Source of the DNA: Streptomyces bikiniensis
GTDB lineage: Bacteria > Actinomycetota > Actinomycetes > Streptomycetales > Streptomycetaceae
Assembly (NCBI GenBank): GCA_000716465.1
Contig: JNWL01000005.1
Location: forward strand, 1-64,000
DNA: 64,000 nucleotides
Direction: 5' to 3'
Shown here: positions 1 through 7,682 of the stretch, piece after piece
Layout: every line of letters begins with the position of its first letter
Numbering within the stretch: the first letter of the stretch is position 1
Position numbers and translations under genes: made by a program
Notes under the pieces: generated by a model
What the model was told of the DNA's origin: nothing
Database searches by the model: none
What the model saw: only the letters and a program-made list of their open reading frames with translations

Positions 1-2
1 GG

Positions 3-1208
3 GCGGGGGCGGGCGCGGGTGCGGGAGTGGGGGCGGGTGCGGGGGCGCCCCGGGTGCGGGAGACCTCGAACCCGCTCTTCCTGCACCTCCTGGAGGCGCC
101 GGACGACGTGATCCTGCTGAGCTGCGCGGCCCCGGACCGGGCGCCGGACGCGCTGGCGGAGGCGTACCGCTCCCTCGAACTGCCCGTCGGGGACCTCGGC
201 TACCACCCGGCCGGGCTCGGGGCGCTGCGCGAGGCGGTGGCCGCGCGGTACGCGGCGCGGGGCGTGCCGACCGGTCCCGACCAGGTCCTGGTCACCACCG
301 GCGCCCAGCAGGGGCTCGCGCTGCTCGCGCGGCTGCTGCTCGCCCCCGGGGACGGGGTCCTGGTGGAGGCGCCGACGTACCCGGGGGCGCTCGACCTGTT
401 CCGGGAGGCGGCGGCCGTGCCGCTGCCGGTGGCGGTGGGCCCGGACGGGGTCGACGTGGCGGAGGCGGTGCGGCTGATGGAGCGGCACCGTCCCGCCCTG
501 GCCTATGTGGTGGCCCGCTTCCAGAACCCGACCGGGACCGTGCTCCCGCCGCTCGCGGGGCGCCGGCTGGTGGAGGCGGCGAACGCGCTCGGGGTGCCGC
601 TCGTCGACGACGAGGCCCTCTCCGACCTGGCCTTCGACGCCGGGGCGCCGTGGACGCCGCTCTCGGCGTACGGGGAGGTGGTCGCGGTCGGCTCGCTCAG
701 CAAGGTGGTGTGGGGCGGCCTCCGGATCGGCTGGGTACGCGGACCGGCCCCGCTGATCGCCCGGCTCGCCCGTCTGAAGGCCCTGCACGACCTGGGCAGC
801 GACGTCCCGGCCCAGTTGGCGGCGGTCCGGCTCCTGGACGGTTTCGGGCCGGTCCTGGAGGCCCGCGTGCGGACGGTCCGGGCGGGCCACGACCACCTGC
901 GGGCCGAGCTGGCCCGGCTGCTGCCGTCCTGGTCCTGCGCCCCGGCGGCGGGCGGTCAGACCCTGTGGGTGCGGCTCCCGCACGGCGACGGCGTCTCCTT
1001 CGCGCAGCTCGCCCTCCGGCACGGGGTCGCCGTCCTGCCCGGCGCCACCGCCGACGCCCTCGGCGGCAGCGTCCGCCACCTGCGGCTGCACTTCCTGGCG
1101 GCCCCGGAGGTGCTGACGGAGGCGGTGCGGAGGCTGGCGGCGGCCTGGGCGGAGTACACGCCGGGTCCCGAGCCGGTGCGGGCGGCCCTGCACGCGATCA
1201 CGCTGTGA
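3..1208 (+). CDS. PLP-dependent aminotransferase-fold protein, probably C-terminal part of a MocR/GntR regulator (5' truncated by window edge)
   Basis: The reading frame is open to the left edge, through an Ala/Gly-rich linker, so the true start lies outside the window. The visible part is a complete class I/II aminotransferase fold: a YHPAGLGALREAVA segment, TGAQQG cofactor-phosphate region, RFQNPTG, and SLSKVVWGGLRIGW with the PLP lysine. A low-complexity linker just before such a domain is typical of MocR regulators, which carry an N-terminal GntR winged helix; that part is inferred, not seen. A free-standing aminotransferase is the alternative. It converges on the next gene across a strong hairpin. 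Confidence 0.8.
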   Translation, partial: AGAGAGAGVGAGAGAPRVRETSNPLFLHLLEAPDDVILLSCAAPDRAPDALAEAYRSLELPVGDLGYHPAGLGALREAVAARYAARGVPTGPDQVLVTTGAQQGLALLARLLLAPGDGVLVEAPTYPGALDLFREAAAVPLPVAVGPDGVDVAEAVRLMERHRPALAYVVARFQNPTGTVLPPLAGRRLVEAANALGVPLVDDEALSDLAFDAGAPWTPLSAYGEVVAVGSLSKVVWGGLRIGWVRGPAPLIARLARLKALHDLGSDVPAQLAAVRLLDGFGPVLEARVRTVRAGHDHLRAELARLLPSWSCAPAAGGQTLWVRLPHGDGVSFAQLALRHGVAVLPGATADALGGSVRHLRLHFLAAPEVLTEAVRRLAAAWAEYTPGPEPVRAALHAITL

Positions 1209-1244
1209 CGGCCGGGGCCCTGCTTCGGACGGGTCCCGGGGCGT

Positions 1245-1294
1245 GTGCCGAAAGTCCCGCCTGCCCTTCGGGCGGACGGCACTGCTTTCGGCAC
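1245..1294. terminator. bidirectional hairpin between convergent genes
   Basis: GTGCCGAAAG (1245-1254) and CTTTCGGCAC (1285-1294) are perfect inverted arms. A smaller GCCC-TTC-GGGC hairpin is nested between them. It sits exactly between two genes that converge, so it probably stops transcription from both sides. Confidence 0.7.
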
Positions 1295-1299
1295 AGGCC

Positions 1300-2103
1300 C
1301 TAGGGCCGCTTCGGCTCCGGCGCCGCCACGCCCAGGACCCGGTCCTTGAGGGCCGGGAACTCCTCGCGGGTCGCGGCGACCCGGCCGGGGTCGAGTGCGA
1401 CGCGCAGGACCTCCTCGCCGGGCCCCGCCTCCGCCAGGACCTCGCCCCAGGGGTCGACCACGATCGAGTGCCCGGCCTGCTCGATGCCGGCGTGGGTGCC
1501 GGCGGTGCCGCAGGCGAGCACGTACGCCTGGTTCTCGACCGCGCGGGCCCGCGCCAGGAGGGTCCAGTGGGCGCGGCGGCGGGCGGGCCAGCCGGCCGGG
1601 ACGACGAAGGCCTGGGCGCCCGCGTCGACCAGGCCGCGGAAGAGCTCGGGGAAGCGCAGGTCGTAGCAGGTGCCGACGCCGACGGTGAGGTGCGGCAGGT
1701 CGACGGTGACCAGGTCCTCCCCGGCGGCCATGAGGACCGCCTCGCCCTCGTCGAAGCCGAAGCGGTGGATCTTCCGGTAGGAGGCGGCGAGTTCGCCGTC
1801 GGGGGAGAGGACGAGCGAGGTGTTGTAGAGGGCGCCGGCCTCCGCCTCCACGAAGGAGCCGGCGTGCAGCCAGACCCCGGCGTCCCGGGCGGCCTCGGCC
1901 ATCGCCCGGTGCGTGGGGCCGTTCAGCGGCTCGGACCCGGCGGCGAAGAGGTCGGACGCGAAGGCGCCGACGGTCCACAGCTCGGGGAGGACGACGAGGT
2001 CGGCGCGGCCAGATTCCGCCCGTACGAGACGTGCCGCGCGGGCACGGCGGGCGTCGACCGGTTCGTCCGGGTCTACCGCGATCTGGATCAGCGAGGCGCG
2101 CAC
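1300..2103 (-). CDS. Carbon-nitrogen (nitrilase-superfamily) hydrolase
   Basis: A 267-residue cytosolic amidase/omega-amidase-like enzyme that should hydrolyse a non-peptide C-N bond. The nitrilase catalytic triad is visible: Glu41 in VVLPELW, Lys111 in YRKIHRF and Cys146 in GTCYDLRFPELF. A further conserved Glu is in ARAVENQAY. Length is normal for the family. NIT2-like omega-amidases carry the same TCYDLRFPE signature, but the substrate cannot be read from sequence. It is monocistronic and converges on the upstream aminotransferase gene. Confidence 0.9.
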   Translation of the reverse strand: MRASLIQIAVDPDEPVDARRARAARLVRAESGRADLVVLPELWTVGAFASDLFAAGSEPLNGPTHRAMAEAARDAGVWLHAGSFVEAEAGALYNTSLVLSPDGELAASYRKIHRFGFDEGEAVLMAAGEDLVTVDLPHLTVGVGTCYDLRFPELFRGLVDAGAQAFVVPAGWPARRRAHWTLLARARAVENQAYVLACGTAGTHAGIEQAGHSIVVDPWGEVLAEAGPGEEVLRVALDPGRVAATREEFPALKDRVLGVAAPEPKRP

Positions 2104-2259
2104 ACTACCACCGTCCTGGCATTCGAGCCGTCAACACCGGCCTACGATCGTCACACGAAAGCACTGCCGGGGTGCCTTCGGGCAGCGTAACTTAGCGTCC
2201 GAGCCTCCCACCCAGTCGTGTTATTCAGCCCGCGCACCGAAGAACCGCCGAGGGGTCCC

Positions 2260-3087
2260 GTGACCGTCCATCCCAGCCTCCAGAACCACGCCGACGCCTG
2301 GACGCACTCGATCGAGGCGATAGCCGAGCTGGTGCAGCCGCTCGTGGAGGGCGAGTGGAACCGGCGGACCCCCTGCCCGGGCTGGTCGGTGCGGGACGTC
2401 GTGTCGCACGTCATCGGCATGGAGACGGAGATGCTGGGCGACCCCCGGCCGATCCACTCGCTGCCGCGCGACCTCTACCACGTGCGCAGTGACTTCGCGC
2501 GCTACATGGAGGTCCAGGTCGATGTGCGGCGGCACCACACGGCGCCGGAGATGACGTCGGAGCTGGAGTACGTCCTGATTCGCCGGGCCCGGCAGCTCCG
2601 CAACGAGAACCGCTCGCCCGACCATCTGATCCGGGCCCCGCTGGGCGCCGAGCAGACCCTGGAAGTGGCCTACCGGATGCGGGCCTTCGACGTGTGGGTG
2701 CACGAGCAGGACCTGCGGACGGCGCTCGGGGTGCCGGGGAACCTGGACTCGCCCGGGGCGCACGTGGTCCGGGACGTGCTCCTGGAGGCGCTGCCGAAGG
2801 TGGTCGCCAAGGACGCGGGCGCGCCGGCGTCCTCGGCGGTGGTGTTCGACGTGACCGGCCCGGTGGAGTTCCTGCGGACGGTGCGAGTGGACGCGGAGGG
2901 GCGCGGGTCGATCGACGGCGCGCCCTCGCTCGGCCCGGCGGCGACGCTGGCGACGGACTGGGAGACGTACGTGCGGCTGGCCTGCGGCCGGGTCCGGGCG
3001 GCCGACGCGGCCGACCGGATCAAGGTGGAGGGCGACGAGCGGCTGGCGCGGGCGATCCTCGACAACTTCGCGGTGACGCCGAACTAG
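2260..3087 (+). CDS. Maleylpyruvate isomerase family mycothiol-dependent protein
   Basis: A 275-residue protein with an N-terminal DinB-like/MDMPI metal-binding four-helix domain, containing CPGWSVRDVVSHVIGME with one metal His. VWVHEQDLRTA is a second metal-ligand segment, followed by a C-terminal SCP2-like region. The family uses mycothiol, the actinobacterial thiol, in isomerase or transferase reactions; the substrate here is unknown. I chose GTG 2260 because GAGGGG lies 6-7 nt upstream. An upstream start at 2218 would add 14 poorly conserved residues. A perfect hairpin follows the stop codon. Confidence 0.85.
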   Translation: MTVHPSLQNHADAWTHSIEAIAELVQPLVEGEWNRRTPCPGWSVRDVVSHVIGMETEMLGDPRPIHSLPRDLYHVRSDFARYMEVQVDVRRHHTAPEMTSELEYVLIRRARQLRNENRSPDHLIRAPLGAEQTLEVAYRMRAFDVWVHEQDLRTALGVPGNLDSPGAHVVRDVLLEALPKVVAKDAGAPASSAVVFDVTGPVEFLRTVRVDAEGRGSIDGAPSLGPAATLATDWETYVRLACGRVRAADAADRIKVEGDERLARAILDNFAVTPN

Positions 3088-3121
3088 GGCCTGTCCGGCG
3101 GGTCAGGGTCGGACAGGCCCT
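3086..3121. terminator. bidirectional hairpin
   Basis: AGGGCCTGTCCG (3086-3097) and CGGACAGGCCCT (3110-3121) are perfect 12-nt inverted arms around a 12-nt loop. The hairpin overlaps the stop codon region of the left gene and faces the 3' end of the MFS gene on the opposite strand. Confidence 0.8.
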
Positions 3122-3130
3122 GGCCGTGCG

Positions 3131-4447
3131 CTACACGGGTACGTGCACGGCCTCCACGCGGCTGGCGACGAGCCGTTCGCGCTCCCGGCGGTGGGTGCGG
3201 GCCTTGAGGCGCAGGATCTGCGCGACGCCGAGGGCTTCGAGGACGAAGACCGAGGAGAACGCGATCCGGTAGTCGTCGCCGGTCGCGTCGAGCAGCACGC
3301 CGACGGCGAGGAGCGTCGTCATCGAGGCGACGAAACCACCCATGTTGACGATGCCGGAGGCGGTGCCCTGACGCTCCGGCGGGTTGGCCGGGCGGGCGAA
3401 GTCGAAGCCGATCATCGAGGCGGGACCGCAGGCCCCGAGGACCAGGCAGAGGGTGACGAGCAGCCACATCGGGGCGTGGTCGCCGGGGTACGCGAGGGTG
3501 GTCCCCCACAGCAGGGCGGTGGCCGCGACCGTGCCGAGGGCGAGCGGGGCGCGGGCCGCGTGGTGGCGGGCGATGATCTGCCCGTACGCGAGGCCGACGA
3601 CCATGTTCGAGAGCACGACCAGGGTGAGCAGCGTCCCGGCGGTGGAGCGCGAGAGGCCCTGCGCCTCGACGAGGTACGGCAGTCCCCACAGGAGCAGGAA
3701 GACCATGGCCGGGAACTGGGTGGTGAAGTGCACCCACATGCCGAGCCGGGTGCCGGGCTCGCGCCAGGACTCGGCGATCTGGCGGCGCACGTAGGCGGCG
3801 CCCGCGTGCGGGGCGGGCCGGGGCTCGTACCCCTCGGGGTGGTCCTTGAGGAAGAGCAGCAGCAGGACGAGGACGAGGACGCCCGCGAGGGAGCTGCCGA
3901 CGAAGGTGGTGGTCCAGCCGAGGCCGTGCAGGGCGCGGGCGACGACGACGGTGGAGACCAGGTTGCCCGCCATGCCGAAGAGGGCGGCGACCTGGCCGAT
4001 GAGGGGGCCGCGCCGGGCGGGGAACCAGCGGCTGCCGAGCCGCAGGACGCTGATGAAGGTCATGGCGTCGCCGCAGCCGAGGAGGGCGCGGGAGGCGAGG
4101 GCCGTGCCGTACGACGGGGAGAGCGCGAAGCCGAGCTGGCCGACGGTGAAGAGGACGACGCCGAGGACCAGGACCTTCTTGGTGCCGAGCCGGTCGACCA
4201 TGAGGCCGACGGGTATCTGCATGCCGGCGTAGACGAGCAGCTGGAGGATGGAGAAGGTGGAGAGCGCGGAGGCGTTGACGTCGAAGCGGTCGGCGGCGTC
4301 GAGTCCGGCGACGCCGAGCGAGGTCCGGAAGATGACGGCGACGAAGTAGACGGCGACGCCGACGCCCCAGACGAGGGCGGCGCGGCGGCCGCCGGGCGGG
4401 TCTCCGGGGAGGGTGACGGCGGAGCCGTATCCGTTGCGGTTGCTCAC
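3131..4447 (-). CDS. MFS transporter
   Basis: A 438-residue integral membrane protein with about twelve hydrophobic segments. The MFS loop 2-3 motif appears as GLMVDRLGTKKVLVLG (about residues 82-97). SRALLGCGDAMTFISVLRLGSRWFPARRGPLIG resembles the helix 4-5 region of organic-anion/nitrate-type MFS members. The start codon overlaps the stop of the GntR regulator gene (ATGA), so the pair is translationally coupled and the regulator probably controls the transporter. The substrate is unknown; FCD regulators often respond to organic acids. Confidence 0.9.
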   Translation of the reverse strand: MSNRNGYGSAVTLPGDPPGGRRAALVWGVGVAVYFVAVIFRTSLGVAGLDAADRFDVNASALSTFSILQLLVYAGMQIPVGLMVDRLGTKKVLVLGVVLFTVGQLGFALSPSYGTALASRALLGCGDAMTFISVLRLGSRWFPARRGPLIGQVAALFGMAGNLVSTVVVARALHGLGWTTTFVGSSLAGVLVLVLLLLFLKDHPEGYEPRPAPHAGAAYVRRQIAESWREPGTRLGMWVHFTTQFPAMVFLLLWGLPYLVEAQGLSRSTAGTLLTLVVLSNMVVGLAYGQIIARHHAARAPLALGTVAATALLWGTTLAYPGDHAPMWLLVTLCLVLGACGPASMIGFDFARPANPPERQGTASGIVNMGGFVASMTTLLAVGVLLDATGDDYRIAFSSVFVLEALGVAQILRLKARTHRRERERLVASRVEAVHVPV

Positions 4448-5085
4448 CGGTGCTCACCCCGCACCAGGACCTTGACCCAGCTGAGGTGCTGGCGGACGCA
4501 GTGCGCGGCGCCCTCGGCGTCGCCGGCCTTGATGCGGTCGAGGATCTCGGCGTGCTCGGCGATGTTCTTGGCGACGCGGTCGGGCTGGGACTGCATCACG
4601 GCGACGCCCATGCGCAGCTGGCGGTCGCGGAGCTGGTCGTAGAGCCGGGCGAGGATCTGGTTGCCGGCGTGCTGGACGATCTCGGCGTGGAAGCAGCGGT
4701 CGGTGACGGCGACCTCCGCGAGGTCCCCGGCCCCGGCCCGCCGCTTCTGCTCTTCCAGGAGCTCTTCGAGACGGGCGATCAGGGCGGCGGGGGCGGGCAC
4801 GGCCCGGCGGACGGCGAACTCCTCGACGAGCAGCCGGGTCTCGACGACGTCGGCGATCTCCTGCGCGGAGACGGCGAGGACGAGGGCGCCCTTCTTCGGG
4901 TAGAGCTTGAGCAGCCCTTCCATCTCCAGCTTGAGCAGCGCCTCGCGGACGGGGGTCCGCGACACCCCGACGGCCGTGGCGAGTTCGCCCTCGGTCAGGA
5001 GGGTGCCCCCCTCGTACCGCCGGTCGAGTACGGCCTGCTTGACGTGCATGTAGACGCGGTCGGCGGCGGGGGGAGCGGAAGACAT
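4444..5085 (-). CDS. GntR-family (FCD) transcriptional regulator
   Basis: A 213-residue regulator with an N-terminal winged helix (LLTEGELATAVGVSRTPVREALLKLEMEG). It has an all-helical FCD effector domain with metal-binding histidines around FHAEIVQHAGN and EHAEILDRI. I chose ATG 5085 (MSSAPPAADR); a TTG start ten codons upstream is possible but would include promoter-like sequence. It is the first gene of a two-gene unit with the MFS transporter (4-nt overlap). Direct repeats upstream (5100-5118) are a candidate autoregulatory site. Confidence 0.9.
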   Translation of the reverse strand: MSSAPPAADRVYMHVKQAVLDRRYEGGTLLTEGELATAVGVSRTPVREALLKLEMEGLLKLYPKKGALVLAVSAQEIADVVETRLLVEEFAVRRAVPAPAALIARLEELLEEQKRRAGAGDLAEVAVTDRCFHAEIVQHAGNQILARLYDQLRDRQLRMGVAVMQSQPDRVAKNIAEHAEILDRIKAGDAEGAAHCVRQHLSWVKVLVRGEHR

Positions 5086-5099
5086 GGACACAGCATAGA

Positions 5100-5118
5100 T
5101 ACAACAGGGGTACAACAG
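5100..5118. promoter_or_regulatory. Candidate GntR operator: direct repeat TACAACAG x2
   Basis: TACAACAG occurs at 5100-5107 and 5111-5118, eleven bases apart (one helical turn), 15-33 bp upstream of the GntR start codon. This AT-richer spot in very GC-rich DNA probably includes the regulator's own promoter. The role is inferred. Confidence 0.45.
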
Positions 5119-5120
5119 AG

Positions 5121-5147
5121 AGCCCCGTCCGCATGATGGACGGGGCT
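5121..5147 (-). terminator. Terminator of the bkdABC operon
   Basis: AGCCCCGTCC (5121-5130) and GGACGGGGCT (5138-5147) are perfect arms with a 7-nt loop. Read on the minus strand it follows bkdC and precedes the GntR promoter. Confidence 0.7.
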
Positions 5148-5168
5148 CCGCCTGTCACCTTCTCGCCG

Positions 5169-5182
5169 GTTTCACGTGAAAC
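5169..5182. other. parS centromere site (ParB binding)
   Basis: GTTTCACGTGAAAC at 5169-5182 is a perfect 14-bp palindrome, extended to 16 bp by flanking G/C. It is identical to the Streptomyces parS consensus that clusters around oriC. It lies in the gap beyond bkdC, outside any gene. Confidence 0.92.
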
Positions 5183-5195
5183 CGTGCAAGTCGGG

Positions 5196-5264
5196 CCTCA
5201 CTCCCGGGTGACCGCGCCGGGCATCACGCCCAGGTGACCGCGCCGGGCATCACGCCCAGGTGAT
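5196..5264. repeat. 26-bp tandem repeat duplicating the bkdC stop-codon region
   Basis: Three copies of a 26-bp unit lie in tandem. The right copy (from 5248) contains the last codons and stop of bkdC. A second near-identical copy is at 5222-5247, and a third, more diverged copy starts about 5198. Each copy carries a TGA on the minus strand. Confidence 0.85.
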
Positions 5265-6689
5265 CAGCCGCTTCGGCTGTTCCAGGATCGCGGCGACGTC
5301 CGCCAGGAACTTGGAGCCCAGCTCGCCGTCGACCAGGCGGTGGTCGAAGGAGAGGGCGAGCGTGGTGACCTGACGCGGCTTCACCTTGCCCTTGTGGACC
5401 CACGGCTGGAGCTTGATCGCGCCGACCGCGAGGATCGCGGACTCGCCGGGGTTGAGGATGGGCGTGCCGGTGTCGACGCCGAAGACGCCGACGTTGGTGA
5501 TGGTGAAGGTGCCGCCCTGCATCGCCGCCGGGGTCGTCTTCCCCTCGCGGGCCGTGGCGACTAGCTCGCTCAGCGACTTCGAGAGCTCGGGCAGCGTCTG
5601 GGCGTGCGCGTCCTTGATGTTCGGCACGATCAGACCGCGCGGGGTGGCCGCGGCGATGCCCAGGTTCACGTAGTGCTTGAGGACGATCTCCTGCGCCGCC
5701 TCGTCCCAGGCCGCGTTGATCTCCGGGTTGCGCTTGACCGCGACCAGGACGGCCTTGGCGATGAGGAGCAGCGGGTTGACCCGCAGGCCCGCCATGTCCT
5801 TGTCGGACTTGAGCTCCTCGACCAGCTTCATCGTGCGCGTGATGTCGAAGGTCACGAACTCGGTGACGTGCGGGGCGGTGAAGGCCGAACCGACCATCGC
5901 CGCCGCCGTGGCCTTCCGTACGCCCTTGATGGGGACACGGGTCTCCCGGGCGCCGGACGGCGCGGCGGGCGCCTCCGCGGCGGGTGCTGCGGCGGGAGCG
6001 GCGACGGGCGCCGGCGCCTGGGCCGGGGCGGCCGGAGCCGGGACCGGGACCTCGACGGCCGGTGCGGGCGCCGGGGCGGCGGCCGCGTGGACGTCCTCGC
6101 GGGTGATGATGCCGTCCGGGCCGGTCGGGACGACCGTCGCCAGGTCGACGCCGAGGTCCTTGGCGAGCTTGCGGACCGGCGGCTTGGCCAGCGGCCGGCC
6201 GGCCCCCGCCGCGTGCCCGTTGAGCTGCTCGGGCACGGAGACGGCGACGGACGCCTGCGGTGCGGGGGCGGCCTCCCCGGCGCCCTTGCGGGGGCGGCGC
6301 TTGGTGGAGCCGGCGGCCACGCCGTAGCCGACGAGGACCGGCTGACGGCCCTGCGGCTCGTCCTCCTCCTCGGCGACCGGTTCCGCCGGTACGGCCTGGG
6401 CCGCGACGGACTCGGTCACCGGGGCCGCCGGGGCGGGGGGCGCGCCGCCGCCGACGTTCACCGAGATGATGACCTGGCCGACGTCGACCGTCGTGCCCTC
6501 GGGGAAGCACAGCTCGTGGACCGTGCCGTCGAACGGGATCGGCAGCTCGACGGCCGCCTTGGCCGTCTCGACCTCACACACGACCTGCCCGTCGGTGACG
6601 GTGTCGCCCGGCTGGACGTACCACTTGAGGATCTCGGCTTCGGTGAGGCCCTCGCCCACGTCGGGCATCTTGAATTCGCGGATCGTCAC
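5250..6689 (-). CDS. bkdC: Branched-chain 2-oxoacid dehydrogenase E2 (dihydrolipoyl acyltransferase)
   Basis: A 479-residue core subunit that transfers the acyl group from lipoate to CoA, giving isobutyryl-, isovaleryl- and 2-methylbutyryl-CoA. These are branched fatty-acid and polyketide starters. Domains: lipoyl domain (1-75) with Lys44 in EVETAKA, a long Ala/Pro linker, a peripheral subunit-binding domain near VRKLAKDLGVDLATV, and a catalytic domain ending in SFDHRLVDGELG with the active His. It is last in bkdA-bkdB-bkdC. The 3' end, with its stop codon, is duplicated in tandem downstream. Confidence 0.93.
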   Translation of the reverse strand: MTIREFKMPDVGEGLTEAEILKWYVQPGDTVTDGQVVCEVETAKAAVELPIPFDGTVHELCFPEGTTVDVGQVIISVNVGGGAPPAPAAPVTESVAAQAVPAEPVAEEEDEPQGRQPVLVGYGVAAGSTKRRPRKGAGEAAPAPQASVAVSVPEQLNGHAAGAGRPLAKPPVRKLAKDLGVDLATVVPTGPDGIITREDVHAAAAPAPAPAVEVPVPAPAAPAQAPAPVAAPAAAPAAEAPAAPSGARETRVPIKGVRKATAAAMVGSAFTAPHVTEFVTFDITRTMKLVEELKSDKDMAGLRVNPLLLIAKAVLVAVKRNPEINAAWDEAAQEIVLKHYVNLGIAAATPRGLIVPNIKDAHAQTLPELSKSLSELVATAREGKTTPAAMQGGTFTITNVGVFGVDTGTPILNPGESAILAVGAIKLQPWVHKGKVKPRQVTTLALSFDHRLVDGELGSKFLADVAAILEQPKRLITWA

Positions 6690-6699
6690 GGTGCTCTCC

Positions 6700-7680
6700 T
6701 CAGTACGCCAGCGAGCGGTCGACGGCGTCGAGCACGCGATCGAGACCCGGCAGGTACTCCTCCTCCAGGCGCGCCGGCGGGTACGGCGCGTGGTAGCCGC
6801 CGACCCGCAGGACGGGGGCCTCCAGGTGGTAGAAGCAGCGCTCGGTGATCCGGGCGGCGATCTCCGCGCCGGAGCCGAAGAAGACCGGGGCCTCGTGGAC
6901 GACGACCAGGCGGCGGGTCTTCTCGACCGAGGCCTGGAGGGTGTCGAAGTCGATCGGGGAGATCGAACGCAGGTCCACGACCTCGACGGACTTGCCCTCC
7001 TCGGCTGCGGCCGCGGCCGCCTCCAGGCAGGTCTTCACCATCGGGCCGTAGGCCACCAGGGTGAGGTCCGTGCCCTCGCGGGCGACCCGGGCCTTGTGCA
7101 GCTCGCCGGGGATGGCCTCGGTGTCGAGCTCGCCCTTGTCCCAGTAGCGGCGCTTGGGCTCGAAGAAGATGACCGGGTCGTCGCTCTGGATCGCCTGCTG
7201 GAGCATCCAGTAGGCGTCGGAGGGGGTCGCCGGGGTGACGACCTTGAGGCCCGCGACGTGCGCGAAGAGCGACTCGGGGGACTCGGAGTGGTGCTCGACG
7301 GCGCCGATGCCGCCGCCGTACGGGATGCGGATGACGACCGGCACCTTCACCGCGCCGAGCGAGCGGGCCCGCATCTTCGCGAGCTGCGTGACGATCTGGT
7401 CGTACGCCGGGAAGACGAAGCCGTCGAACTGGATCTCCACGACCGGCCGGTAGCCGCGCAGCGCGAGACCGATGGCGGTGCCGACGATGCCGGACTCGGC
7501 GAGCGGGGTGTCGACGACCCGGTCCTCGCCGAAGTCCTTCTGGAGGCCGTCGGTGATCCGGAAGACGCCGCCGAGCTTGCCGACGTCCAGGCCCATGACG
7601 ACGACCTTGGGGTCGGTCTCCAGGGCCGTGCGCAGCGACTCGTTGAGCGCCTTCGCGAGGGGAAGCTTCTGAACAGCCAT
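6700..7680 (-). CDS. bkdB: Branched-chain 2-oxoacid dehydrogenase E1 beta subunit
   Basis: A 326-residue transketolase-type beta subunit. VVVMGLDVGKLGGVFRIT, DTPLAESGIVGTAIGLALRG and the acidic FDGFVFPAYDQI are typical of E1 beta. It pairs with BkdA to form the alpha2beta2 thiamine-diphosphate decarboxylase. ATG 7680 lies 2 nt after the bkdA stop, so the two are translationally coupled; bkdC starts 10 nt beyond its stop. The frame stays open upstream, but that is overlap with bkdA. Confidence 0.93.
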   Translation of the reverse strand: MAVQKLPLAKALNESLRTALETDPKVVVMGLDVGKLGGVFRITDGLQKDFGEDRVVDTPLAESGIVGTAIGLALRGYRPVVEIQFDGFVFPAYDQIVTQLAKMRARSLGAVKVPVVIRIPYGGGIGAVEHHSESPESLFAHVAGLKVVTPATPSDAYWMLQQAIQSDDPVIFFEPKRRYWDKGELDTEAIPGELHKARVAREGTDLTLVAYGPMVKTCLEAAAAAAEEGKSVEVVDLRSISPIDFDTLQASVEKTRRLVVVHEAPVFFGSGAEIAARITERCFYHLEAPVLRVGGYHAPYPPARLEEEYLPGLDRVLDAVDRSLAY

Positions 7681-7682
7681 GA

